Positions 15,210 through 23,872 of a stretch of DNA of 64,000 nucleotides are shown here, in pieces. Within the stretch, counting starts at the first letter, position 1, and each line of letters starts with the position of its first letter. The notes beneath the pieces were generated by a model. That model was given only the letters and a program-made list of their open reading frames with translations. It did no database searches and had not been told where the DNA came from. A program made the translations under genes and the position numbers. This DNA is from UMGS1590 sp900552455 (lineage in GTDB: Bacteria > Bacillota > Peptococcia > Peptococcales > Peptococcaceae): assembly GCA_963931105.1 (NCBI GenBank), contig OZ007004.1, positions 310,001 to 374,000 of the forward strand. Reading direction: 5' to 3'.

Positions 15210-17237
15210 TTAGAATGCTTCAGAAAGAATCTGATAAATTGGTGCCCCTTCGCACTGTTCTGGTACTCTCAGACCTGTCAGTACAGCCACGGTTGGAACA
15301 ACATCTACCTGACGAATGATACGATCAGTGTAGAAGTTTTTCTTAATCCCAGGGCCTGCAGCGAAAAAGATAGGTGAAACGCTGGTGTCACATTCACCAA
15401 GAGTCGTTGAAATAGAATCGCAATGGTCGTAGTTATAGCCTTCAGCATTCCAGCAAAGGATATCCCCACATTCAGGGCCACCCATCCCGAGAAGAACTGC
15501 ATCTTTGTTGCGCAGAGCCAAACCAATGACACGTTTACCCGTGGTATTGTCTCTGTAACCATAGAGATCGGTCATAATCTGTTCTTCCAGTTCGTATTTA
15601 TCTTCAGGTTCTACAATACCATGCGGCCATCTGCCTTTTTCATTGATGTAGATATGATTACCACGAGAAGCAATGGCTCTGGTCTTACTCCAGTCAATCT
15701 GATGCGTATCATTGCCATTTTCATCCTTCACCATAACCGTATAACCCAATGCCCTCATAACAGGGACATTGACGCCAGTCAAATCGCCGATAACATGTGG
15801 GTGATGTTCTGGACAAACCTGTGCATGGTCAGATACCACAAGAATGGTCCAGCCTTCATCAATCATATCAATGTAATGACCAATGTATTCATCGGTAGCC
15901 TTATATACATAGCGGCAAAGTTCGCCAAAGTCTTCAGCAGTCATATCATCATTGCCCTTCATATGCTTGAAGAATGTATGACCCATAGTATCAACAAAAT
16001 GCCAGTGAGAGAATACCACATCATAGTCTTCTTTGTCGATCAGATACTTAATGGCGTTTGCTTCCCAATCGCCATGCTTTCTCCAAGCTTCAATAGTAAT
16101 ACGTTCAATGATATCTTTATTCTTGTTGCTCAGAGAAGGCATAACAGCGGAATAACCTACGTTTTCGGTAATATCTTTGTAGAGAGACTTTGGATGGAAG
16201 AGAATGTCACAGTCAATGTCCATTGCACCGGAAACATAGAGATTAAAGTTGTTCCCATCTTCATCCAAATCATACACCAACATGCTGCGAACAACATTGA
16301 AACGTTTATCATCTTTAATGGCTTCATCAATGATATCCGTGGTATACACGCCATTTTCCAACACAACGATTGGTTCTACATCCTTTTTGGATTTATAGAT
16401 GGCAATTCTATCATAAACTCCCTGCTCATTCTTCAAGATCAACATTGGTCTGTGAAGCAAGCCATCCGAAAATTGCAAAGTGGATTCTTTTGCACCTTCT
16501 GGAGCAGCTCCCCAGCCTTTCGGCTCTCTGATAGGGCAGAGCAGAACATCGAACCCATAGGCATTAAGGCCACCTTCGCCCTCTTCTGTTGTCAGAAGGA
16601 CCGTTTCTGACGAAGAGCCATCTAATGACAGCGCTTTGTTTGTCGTTTGATCCATGGCTTCATCATTTTCTTCAACGACCATATCTTCGATCACACATGG
16701 AATATGTCCACTGAAGGCTGCGCGTGGCTTATAAGCCAATTTTTCTACATTAACACCACCACGTGCCATGAATTCCTTTTCTCTTACGCCGACGCCCATA
16801 TTCACCATTGCTGGCTGAGTACCATCGACCACATGGAGCAATGGGCTATCGCTGGTTGGAGGCCAACTGGAGCCTGGCCAATGAAAAACGAGTGTCTTCT
16901 TTCCCGCTTCGACAGACACATTCCAGAATGGCTCTGCTTTACAATTTCTGCTGTCAAGGTTATAACCCGTCGCAGCAAGGTTTTCCGGATCCTGTCTGAA
17001 GAAGCAGGTGATGCCATGGACATTTGCATAACAGCCTGTTGCCATCGTGGTCCACATTGGTGGGGTAACAGTTGGATGACCACCCAGCATAACAAGGTCT
17101 TCACGCGCAGCACCCATTTCCAGCATTTTTTTTGTGTTTGGCATGATTCCTTCATCAACGAACTTGCGCGTCAGTCGTGGATCCATCGCATCAATACCTA
17201 ATACCATCAATTTGTTTGTTCTTGCTTCTCTTGGCAT
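15210..17237 (-). CDS. Alkaline-phosphatase-superfamily phosphodiesterase
   Basis: 675-residue enzyme of the type I phosphodiesterase/nucleotide pyrophosphatase group within the alkaline phosphatase superfamily, expected to hydrolyse phosphate esters or diesters with two metal ions. N-terminal metal site MVLGIDAMDP, nucleophile Thr in TVTPPMWTTMATG, then distant ligands in FSHWHFVDTMGHTFF and VVSDHAQVCPEHHPH. No signal peptide, so probably cytoplasmic. Start ATG 17237 has AAAGGAG 8 bases upstream; codons before it lack a site. It lies downstream of a DASS anion transporter with the same orientation, so the transported compound may be its substrate or product. Confidence 0.85.
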   Translation of the reverse strand: MPREARTNKLMVLGIDAMDPRLTRKFVDEGIMPNTKKMLEMGAAREDLVMLGGHPTVTPPMWTTMATGCYANVHGITCFFRQDPENLAATGYNLDSRNCKAEPFWNVSVEAGKKTLVFHWPGSSWPPTSDSPLLHVVDGTQPAMVNMGVGVREKEFMARGGVNVEKLAYKPRAAFSGHIPCVIEDMVVEENDEAMDQTTNKALSLDGSSSETVLLTTEEGEGGLNAYGFDVLLCPIREPKGWGAAPEGAKESTLQFSDGLLHRPMLILKNEQGVYDRIAIYKSKKDVEPIVVLENGVYTTDIIDEAIKDDKRFNVVRSMLVYDLDEDGNNFNLYVSGAMDIDCDILFHPKSLYKDITENVGYSAVMPSLSNKNKDIIERITIEAWRKHGDWEANAIKYLIDKEDYDVVFSHWHFVDTMGHTFFKHMKGNDDMTAEDFGELCRYVYKATDEYIGHYIDMIDEGWTILVVSDHAQVCPEHHPHVIGDLTGVNVPVMRALGYTVMVKDENGNDTHQIDWSKTRAIASRGNHIYINEKGRWPHGIVEPEDKYELEEQIMTDLYGYRDNTTGKRVIGLALRNKDAVLLGMGGPECGDILCWNAEGYNYDHCDSISTTLGECDTSVSPIFFAAGPGIKKNFYTDRIIRQVDVVPTVAVLTGLRVPEQCEGAPIYQILSEAF

Positions 17238-17432
17238 TTTCAAAACTCCTTTCGACTGGCAGCTAGACTGTCTCTTTATCAATCTGACTACTAACTGTTG
17301 TGTTGGTTATAGTATAAGTAATCTTTAACATCCTGAGAATATACGCATATTTTTACCCTATGACTTGTATTAAAAAGCGATACATACACTGTTCATGATT
17401 TTGTCCTCAAGCAACATTATGCAATTCATCCA

Positions 17433-18884
17433 TTAAAACATTACGCCAGCCAATGGAATCCCAGGGATAATCAGGGTAATATAAGTGATAACTAGGAACA
17501 AACAGCCAAAGAAAAAGCCTTCTTTTCGTTCGACCCAAGGATGGCCAAACATCATAGCACCTTGCATAGAAGCTCCTGGCGTTGCATAAGCAGCTTGAAG
17601 GGCAAAGTAAACACAGAAGAACATTGCATACGCATCGCCGCCAATGCTAACGCAAAGTGTACTCAACATTGGAATAAACATAGCGGCCAATACAACATTG
17701 TGGACAAACTGTGTAATGATCCCAAGAACCACCATGCTGAGAATAATCAATATCCATGGGTTCATTGCACCAAGGGTACCAGAAATCGCACTTACAACAG
17801 TCGCCATAATGCCACATTCCTCTGATTCCATGGCTGTTGCCAATGGGAAAGTCGCGACCAAAAGCCAAATAATATCCCAAGGAATCCCATGTGTACATAC
17901 TTCACGAATGTTAACCAGCTGCTTACCGTCATTCTTTTTAACAATTGCAGACAAAACCAGTAAGAAGGCCGCAACACCAGATAACCCCCAATTATTCATC
18001 AGCTGAGTAATGTACCATTCGTCCGGCAAGAACGCTGGAATAAACAGCAGGATAACGAACAAAACGATAAAGGTAAATCCCCACTTCTGTTCAAAATTCA
18101 TTTTTCTGCCACGCTTGTCTTTAAATGTATCTGAACATGCTTTAAGTGCAGATAAATCAAAGCGGAAAACAAATTTACCCGCTAAGAACAAAACAATCAT
18201 CTGTACTAGAGATATAATAAGCATATAGATGGTATATGGTACATAGCCGATCACTAGTCCAGTTGTACTGGTAAAGAAACCTGTAAAGAGAATGCAAGCA
18301 ACCTGGAATGGAAGGATCATGGCACCCAACACCCCAATGAACAATACACTGCAGATCATGTATACGATGAAACGATTGCCTTTTTCGTAGCCTGCTTCTT
18401 TTGCTACTTTTTCAAGCGCTGCCGTCAGTAAGAAAAATGCTGCTACATTACTAGTAAAAATCGAAAGAATGAAATCCGCTACAAAAAACATTACAACTAA
18501 ATTCCATGGACTCTTTTCAATCCATTTACTACCTAGACATTTGTCTGCAATATAGTCGGTGATTCTACATTGATTTAATATTTCAGCAAATAAACAAGCT
18601 AATAAAACATTAAGTACCGTAGCATTACCAAAGCCAGCACTAAAGACTTCCGGTACTGTCATATATCCGGTCATACCAAATGCGATACAACCCAACACGC
18701 TAGGCCAGAGAATCTCAATGGCAATCCAGCCCCACAACAATCCTAAGAATACACCTAAAACATGCATCCCCATCTGAGTGATGGATCCAATTGGTGGTAC
18801 AATATAGCCAAATCCAAACATCAAAAATAATACAATCACTGTGTGGATATACCATGCTATATTTTTTGATTTTGTCGTTGACAT
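17433..18884 (-). CDS. DASS/SLC13-family anion transporter
   Basis: 483-residue polytopic membrane protein of the divalent anion:Na+ symporter family (dicarboxylates, sulfate and similar). About 12 hydrophobic segments; the two-fold repeat shows in SNVAAFFLLTAALEKVA and FVHNVVLAAMFIPM, the positions of the SNT-type sodium and substrate motifs. Start ATG 18884 follows AAAGGGGG; the longer frame from 18908 has none. Transcribed divergently from a LysR gene and upstream of the phosphodiesterase gene with 195 bases between. Substrate is not decidable from sequence. Confidence 0.85.
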   Translation of the reverse strand: MSTTKSKNIAWYIHTVIVLFLMFGFGYIVPPIGSITQMGMHVLGVFLGLLWGWIAIEILWPSVLGCIAFGMTGYMTVPEVFSAGFGNATVLNVLLACLFAEILNQCRITDYIADKCLGSKWIEKSPWNLVVMFFVADFILSIFTSNVAAFFLLTAALEKVAKEAGYEKGNRFIVYMICSVLFIGVLGAMILPFQVACILFTGFFTSTTGLVIGYVPYTIYMLIISLVQMIVLFLAGKFVFRFDLSALKACSDTFKDKRGRKMNFEQKWGFTFIVLFVILLFIPAFLPDEWYITQLMNNWGLSGVAAFLLVLSAIVKKNDGKQLVNIREVCTHGIPWDIIWLLVATFPLATAMESEECGIMATVVSAISGTLGAMNPWILIILSMVVLGIITQFVHNVVLAAMFIPMLSTLCVSIGGDAYAMFFCVYFALQAAYATPGASMQGAMMFGHPWVERKEGFFFGCLFLVITYITLIIPGIPLAGVMF

Positions 18885-19125
18885 AGAATAGCCCCCTTTA
18901 GCAATCAAAGCTATTTAAATAATAAAGTGTCTATGATATAATTTATGTAGATTCGGATCAAATGCATAAATCAATCTTATGTTATGATTTTAGCACTTTT
19001 TTGCTGATTGTGAATTTATCATCAGTTTATACCGAGGCCAGCCATTAAGTTTTATTTAATTCATAAGCCATGTTTCACATTATTTTTACTCCTATATCCT
19101 GAGTTCTCTTTAGGGAGGATAAGAC
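18885..19125. promoter_or_regulatory. Divergent control region with LysR-type box
   Basis: AT-rich region between transporter and LysR gene. CATAA-N7-TTATG at 18965-18981 contains T-N11-A with dyad symmetry, the form of a LysR-family recognition site. Confidence 0.5.
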
Positions 19126-20073
19126 ATGATTCGAACAGAAAATCTCTACTATTTTGTCACTGTAGTGCGCACAGCGTCCATCAACTCCGCCGCCCTGGAA
19201 TTGGACGTAACTCCACCTGCCATCAGCCACGCTTTACGGAAGTTGGAAAACGAGCTTAACCTGCCCCTGCTTATTCGTTCTTCAAAGGGTGTGGAACCAA
19301 CCGATGCCGGGAAAATTATCTACTCATACGCGAAAGAAGTTATTATATTAATTCAGACAATTGAATCTACCGCTGATACACTGCTTCATGAGAACACCGA
19401 ACTTGAACTTGAACAATGTATATTTTTTGCAGAACCTTCGATTTTGGATACTTTTTTACCCGCTATATCGCGTCGCCTCTATGTAAAATTTCCCGATATT
19501 GATCTCATTATTGCCAATAAACCCATTGCCGAATCGTTATCTGAAATTGAAGAAGATCCATTTTGTTGTTCACTCGTTCTTTTAGGCAGCGATGTGCAAA
19601 AACGACTCCAAAATGTTTACCCTCGAATATCGCAGGTTGTCATTTCTTCTCAGAAACCGATTGTCATCGCAAAAAAGAACAGCAAATGGCTGCTTGACTT
19701 AATTAGTAAAACTAACGGCACACTTAAAGTAGAAGATATTGTTTCTCTTCCATATATCGCAACTTCATGGAACTCCACTTCGCATTATAGCTTTATGAAT
19801 TTATTAAAAAAATATGGGACACCCAATATCATTAACCTAGCCCCTTCTATTTCAATACTGGGCACCTATTTGGAAAATGATATCGGCATCACCCTAGGCA
19901 TTCATAATATTGATATACTCGCGGCCAACAAAAAGGTTGTTGAAATTTCTTTGGACACACATGACGATTTTACGCTGGACTATGTTTTTTTGTTTAATGC
20001 AGAGTCCGATCCACGGCTCATACAATATCTTATAAAGGTCGTTCGCGACAGCTTCGACGAAGTGCAATTATAG
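19126..20073 (+). CDS. LysR-family transcriptional regulator
   Basis: 315-residue regulator: N-terminal winged HTH (ENLYYFVTVVRTASINSAAL, VTPPAISHALRKLENELN) and a C-terminal periplasmic-binding-like sensor domain. TAGGGAGGA precedes ATG 19126. Divergent to the DASS transporter with a LysR-type box between them, which strongly suggests that it controls the transporter and phosphodiesterase genes in response to the transported anion or a metabolite. Sensor similarity is too weak to name the effector. Ends at a terminator (20095). Confidence 0.9.
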   Translation: MIRTENLYYFVTVVRTASINSAALELDVTPPAISHALRKLENELNLPLLIRSSKGVEPTDAGKIIYSYAKEVIILIQTIESTADTLLHENTELELEQCIFFAEPSILDTFLPAISRRLYVKFPDIDLIIANKPIAESLSEIEEDPFCCSLVLLGSDVQKRLQNVYPRISQVVISSQKPIVIAKKNSKWLLDLISKTNGTLKVEDIVSLPYIATSWNSTSHYSFMNLLKKYGTPNIINLAPSISILGTYLENDIGITLGIHNIDILAANKKVVEISLDTHDDFTLDYVFLFNAESDPRLIQYLIKVVRDSFDEVQL

Positions 20074-20094
20074 TATCTTAATCTTAGTAATAAA

Positions 20095-20140
20095 AAAGCT
20101 ATGTTCATGATCAAACGATTCAAGAACATAGCTTTCTTAA
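20095..20140 (+). terminator. Terminator of the LysR gene
   Basis: Twelve-base perfect stem (aaagctatgttc 20095-20106, gaacatagcttt 20124-20135) followed by CTT. Confidence 0.85.
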
Positions 20141-20160
20141 TAGGATTCTAAGCATATATA

Positions 20161-20197
20161 AAAAGTCCAGAGCGACGGATTGTCACTCTGGACTTTT
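20161..20197 (-). terminator. Terminator of the dsr operon
   Basis: Twelve-base stem (aaaagtccagag with ctctggactttt). On the minus strand the tail reads TTTTTATATATG, placed 10 bases after the last dsr gene. Confidence 0.85.
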
Positions 20198-20206
20198 GTT
20201 TTACAC

Positions 20207-21265
20207 TCAGATGCCGAGCTCTGCTTTGAGGGCGGCTTCTTTGGCTGCTTTTTCTGCAGCTGCTTCTTCGATGGTCTTGTCGACTGGCAGGCCAACCTTG
20301 ACCATTTTTTCACGGAATTCGTCTTCGTAATCGCTATAGTAGTGGAATTCGACGACTGGGTTCCATGGATTGATGTGACGTTTTGCACGGCTGTCGTTGA
20401 CCATGTTACGGGTTGGGCTCATGAAGACGCCGACGGCGTGCATGAGTTTGCCCATTGGGAAGTAGATCAGGAGCGTGCAAACGAGGGCGAAGTGCAGATA
20501 GAACAGCACGTTCACGCCGCCTGCTGGAATAGCTGGATGGAAGGTCACGAGGGAGACCATGAGGTCGCGAACGGCGTCGATGTCAACGTGGTTGAGATAA
20601 CGCATGTTCATCCCGGTGAGGCCGATCCCGAGGAGCAGGCAGAGTGGGAAATAGTCGTTCAGCAGGCTGATGTAGCGGACTTTGCCGATCCAGAGTCGAC
20701 GCAGTAAGAGCAGTGCGAGACCGCCGACCATCATGAGGCCGGTGAGATAGACTGCGTGCAGGTCGATCATGAAGACGCCGTCAACGGCTTCGATCCAGCC
20801 AACCCACGCTGGCACATCTGCGGTGAAGAAGCGGAAGTGACGCAGCAGGGTGAAGAACATGCCCCAGTGGAAGAGCAGGGCGAAGATCCACAGCCATTTT
20901 TCCCACTGATACTTGATGTCGCCATCTTCGGTGAGCTCTGCCTTGCTGTTGCGGAAGAGGGAACGGAAAACGGTGACTTCGAGGATCATGCGGACAACCA
21001 TCCCGGTGCGGGTGGTTGGGTTGTCGATCGGATTGGTCTTGATAAAGTCGAGAGACTTTTCCTGACCGCAGGTTGTGACGATATTAAATGGAACTGGAGA
21101 TTTTGCCCATTTAATGATGCGGCAGACAACACCTACGAGGAAGAACGCGATTGCAAAGTATGGAAGGATGATCCCGAAGAACACCTGCAGACCTGCAGCG
21201 GCTACCCCAACGTAAGTGATTGCCAAAATCGCAGCGACAATGACAATTGCAACAATTAATCCCAT
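20207..21265 (-). CDS. dsrM: DsrM-like membrane cytochrome b subunit
   Basis: Membrane subunit (352 residues) of the DsrMKJOP sulfite-reduction-associated electron transfer complex; DsrM is a NarI-like di-haem b protein that exchanges electrons with menaquinone. Signatures of DsrM: GLQVFFGIILPY and the conserved segment SPVPFNIVTTCGQEKSLDF, followed by PIDNPTTRTGM and FRSLFRN. Histidines suitable for haem b lie in the segments around FHWGMFFTLLRHFRF and IDLHAVYLTG. AGGAAAT precedes ATG 21265. It is the last gene of the operon, whereas the usual order places dsrM first. A charged Lys/Glu/Ala tail ends the protein. Confidence 0.9.
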   Translation of the reverse strand: MGLIVAIVIVAAILAITYVGVAAAGLQVFFGIILPYFAIAFFLVGVVCRIIKWAKSPVPFNIVTTCGQEKSLDFIKTNPIDNPTTRTGMVVRMILEVTVFRSLFRNSKAELTEDGDIKYQWEKWLWIFALLFHWGMFFTLLRHFRFFTADVPAWVGWIEAVDGVFMIDLHAVYLTGLMMVGGLALLLLRRLWIGKVRYISLLNDYFPLCLLLGIGLTGMNMRYLNHVDIDAVRDLMVSLVTFHPAIPAGGVNVLFYLHFALVCTLLIYFPMGKLMHAVGVFMSPTRNMVNDSRAKRHINPWNPVVEFHYYSDYEDEFREKMVKVGLPVDKTIEEAAAEKAAKEAALKAELGI

Positions 21266-21294
21266 TGTTATTTCCTCACTTTCTTTGGTAGTCG

Positions 21295-22605
21295 TCAGGC
21301 TTGGGCAGGAGCTTCGGCGTCATCGGCCGGTGCTTCTTCCTCTGGCTCTGGTTCTGGTTTTGGACGGGTGTCTACATAGGTGCCGGCAGCTTCGTTGAGA
21401 CGATAAGCGAGGTTGACGCGGTCTGGTTTGTCAGGGAACGCGCCTTCGTCGTTGTCGTACTTAACGACGGTGACCATCTTGAGCAGGATGCTGAGGATGA
21501 GAATGCCGATGGCGAAGACACCAACGATGACGGCGAGCTCGATCTTGCCTGGGATGTAGTCAACGATTTCGCCGAATGGGTTTTCGGAGAGACCGCCGAT
21601 GACGAAGGTGAGACCTTTTTCAATGTACATCGACAGGAACAGGCAGATGCAGCCGACGATCATGGTTGCTTTATTGTAGCGGAATTTGGTTGGGATGAGC
21701 AGGACGAGGGTTACGATCACGCAAACGACGAAGAGCATCATCAGTGGCACAAATTCGTTGTGGCCGTGATAGCCGAAGAACAGATAGGTCAGAGCGATCT
21801 TGTGCGCTGGTACACCGGAGTAGTAAGCGGTAAAGAATTCACCGGCCATCATGATCATGGTTGCGATGTACGCGTAGATGGCTGTGGTGGAGAGCATCTT
21901 GATGGCTTTTTCGCCGGCGTCAAATCCTGTGAGCTTCTTGAGGAGGAAGCAGATGAGGATAATGAGCGCTGGACCGGTCGCAAATGCGCTGGCAAGGAAC
22001 TTGGCAGGCAGCACAGCTGTCAGGAAGTAGTGACGGCTTGGCAGACCGGAATAGAGGAACGCGGTGACGATGTGGATGGAGAAAGCGACTGGCACGGAAA
22101 TCATGGCGAGCACTTTCACCCATTTTTTGTAATGCAGGCCTTTGTTTTCAGCCTGGAGCACCTGATACCCAACGACGATGTTGAGCACGAGGTAGGTTGG
22201 CAGGACGATGGAGTCCCAGCACAGCATGGACTTTGGTGTCCAGTAGAGCCATACGTTGAGGATCTTGGTTGGCACGCCAACGTCGACGACGACGAAGAGG
22301 AGTGCCATGACAAGAGCGGCGATGGCGAGGAATTCACCGATGACGGTGATGCGGCCATAATCCTTGGCATTGTGGAAGTAGTATGGCAGCACGATCATGA
22401 CGCCCCCGGCGGCGACCCCGACGAAGAAGGTGAGGTGGCCGATGTAGAGACCCCAGGAGATGTCACGGCTCATACCGGTGACCTGGAAACCGACGGTCAT
22501 CTGATAGATGTATGCAGCAAAACCGATGACGATGAGGGCGAGGAGGAGTATGATCCACGCCCAATATTTAGGGCCGCTGCGTTTGACAAATGTTTTTTCA
22601 ATCAT
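21295..22605 (-). CDS. dsrP: DsrP-like NrfD-family membrane subunit
   Basis: 436-residue NrfD/PsrC-type quinone-interacting membrane protein with about ten hydrophobic segments (SWGLYIGHLTFFVGVAAGG is the typical first quinone-side motif). In DsrMKJOP it pairs with the iron-sulfur protein DsrO and exchanges electrons with the quinone pool. GGGGGAGG precedes ATG 22605, three bases after dsrO. The C-terminal 25 residues are a Pro/Glu/Ala-rich tail (KPEPEPEEEAPADDAEAPAQ) not expected for function and possibly a linker. Confidence 0.9.
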   Translation of the reverse strand: MIEKTFVKRSGPKYWAWIILLLALIVIGFAAYIYQMTVGFQVTGMSRDISWGLYIGHLTFFVGVAAGGVMIVLPYYFHNAKDYGRITVIGEFLAIAALVMALLFVVVDVGVPTKILNVWLYWTPKSMLCWDSIVLPTYLVLNIVVGYQVLQAENKGLHYKKWVKVLAMISVPVAFSIHIVTAFLYSGLPSRHYFLTAVLPAKFLASAFATGPALIILICFLLKKLTGFDAGEKAIKMLSTTAIYAYIATMIMMAGEFFTAYYSGVPAHKIALTYLFFGYHGHNEFVPLMMLFVVCVIVTLVLLIPTKFRYNKATMIVGCICLFLSMYIEKGLTFVIGGLSENPFGEIVDYIPGKIELAVIVGVFAIGILILSILLKMVTVVKYDNDEGAFPDKPDRVNLAYRLNEAAGTYVDTRPKPEPEPEEEAPADDAEAPAQA

Positions 22606-22608
22606 TGT

Positions 22609-23400
22609 TTACGCCTCCCCCTCTGCTAAGCTGACTTTGTAGTAGCAGCATGGCTCGGTGCCATAGCTTTCGCCACGTACGATGGTCATGTTTTCACGGA
22701 TGAGTTTGGAGATCTCGGAGTTTTCGTTGTCGAGATCGCCGACGACGATGCCGCCGTTTGAGTTTTCTGCGCACAGTGGCATCTGGCCTTTGGCGAGTCT
22801 GTCGTAGCAGAAGTCGCATTTTTCGACGACGCCCTTCATACGGGTTGGGTATTCTGGGTTGAGGTGATCGATGTAATCACGTGGTTCGACGAAGTTGAAG
22901 CTTCTGCTGCCGTATGGGCAGGCTGCCATGCAGTTACGGCAACCGATGCAGCGGTGCATATCCTGAAGGATGAGGCCGCCGTTTTCGCTCTGGAAGGTTG
23001 CCTGGGTTGGGCAAACTTTGACGCAGACTGGCTTGCGGCAGTGGTTGCAGGTGGTGACGAATGGGACGTCGTTGTATTTTTCCTGCAGGCCTTCGTGGGA
23101 GATATCATGGAAGAGGGCGTGGAATGGTTCGGCCCAGATCCATTTTACCTGGTGGTTGGTTTCTGGCACGTTTGGCACATTGTGCTCTTCGTGGCAAATC
23201 TTGGCGATGGCATCGATGTCATCGATTTTCTCCATATCGATGAACATACCCCACTTGCCGACTTTTTCTTCGGCGCTGGAGGTGGTAAACTCACCGCCGC
23301 CAACTGGCGTTTTCTTGATGGTGGCGCAGCCGGCAAGGGTAACGAGTCCGGCGGAGAGGGCGCCGAGCTTCAGGAATTTTCTTCTAGACATGTTTTCCAT
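22609..23400 (-). CDS. dsrO: DsrO-like periplasmic-side iron-sulfur subunit
   Basis: 263-residue ferredoxin-like subunit with a twin-arginine signal (MSRRKFLKLGALSAG) that ends in a lipobox-like LAGC, so it may stay membrane-attached after Tat export. Cysteine sets CNHCRKPVCVKVCP, CIGCRNCMAACP and CDFCYDRLAKGQMPLC fit several 4Fe-4S clusters. Expected to link DsrJ and DsrP on the outer face of the membrane. ATG 23400 overlaps the stop of dsrJ (TGATG); a start at MSRRK (23391) is equally possible. Confidence 0.9.
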   Translation of the reverse strand: MENMSRRKFLKLGALSAGLVTLAGCATIKKTPVGGGEFTTSSAEEKVGKWGMFIDMEKIDDIDAIAKICHEEHNVPNVPETNHQVKWIWAEPFHALFHDISHEGLQEKYNDVPFVTTCNHCRKPVCVKVCPTQATFQSENGGLILQDMHRCIGCRNCMAACPYGSRSFNFVEPRDYIDHLNPEYPTRMKGVVEKCDFCYDRLAKGQMPLCAENSNGGIVVGDLDNENSEISKLIRENMTIVRGESYGTEPCCYYKVSLAEGEA

Positions 23401-23858
23401 CAGTTAGTCGCCTCCTCTGTTGTTGCTTCACCGGATTCTGCGGTCTGGCTGCCATACTCTGTTGCGGAGTTGGTGTGGCAGGTCCAGCAGTTAGGATCGA
23501 CGCCGTTGGCGTCATGGCATTTTTCGCAGAATTCGTCGTAGTTGGAATGGCAATCCAGGCAGGTGTTCTGGAGGCTCATTTCAAATTCGCGGCCGTCTGG
23601 GGTGACGAGGGTTCTGTTGCCGTCACGAACGACCTGGACTTTCCACTGATGGAGGATTTCCATGTGGTTTTTAAGCATGTAGTCTGTGTCGTAGATGCAT
23701 TGTCTTTCATCTTCAGGCAGGGCATTGATGGTTGGTGTATCAAGGCTGACCTCTACCTGGCTGGCTTCGGCGCTCTTGCCGAGGTTGAGCCAGATTGGAG
23801 AGGTGAGAACCAGTAAGAAGACAAGCACGCCAACAACGATGTTTGTTTTATTACGCAT
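23400..23858 (-). CDS. dsrJ: DsrJ-like triheme cytochrome c
   Basis: 152-residue membrane-anchored c-type cytochrome. N-terminal uncleaved signal/anchor (about 7-24), then three haem-binding motifs: CLDCH (100-104), CEKCH (111-115) and CWTCH (124-128). Characterised DsrJ has a haem with His/Cys ligation; Cys54 is the only spare cysteine before the haem motifs and is the candidate. Short Thr/Glu-rich tail. Needs cytochrome c maturation, supplied by ccs1 and ccsA at the head of this operon. It lies 14 bases after dsrK and overlaps dsrO. Confidence 0.92.
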   Translation of the reverse strand: MRNKTNIVVGVLVFLLVLTSPIWLNLGKSAEASQVEVSLDTPTINALPEDERQCIYDTDYMLKNHMEILHQWKVQVVRDGNRTLVTPDGREFEMSLQNTCLDCHSNYDEFCEKCHDANGVDPNCWTCHTNSATEYGSQTAESGEATTEEATN

Positions 23859-23872
23859 TTACACCGACCTCC

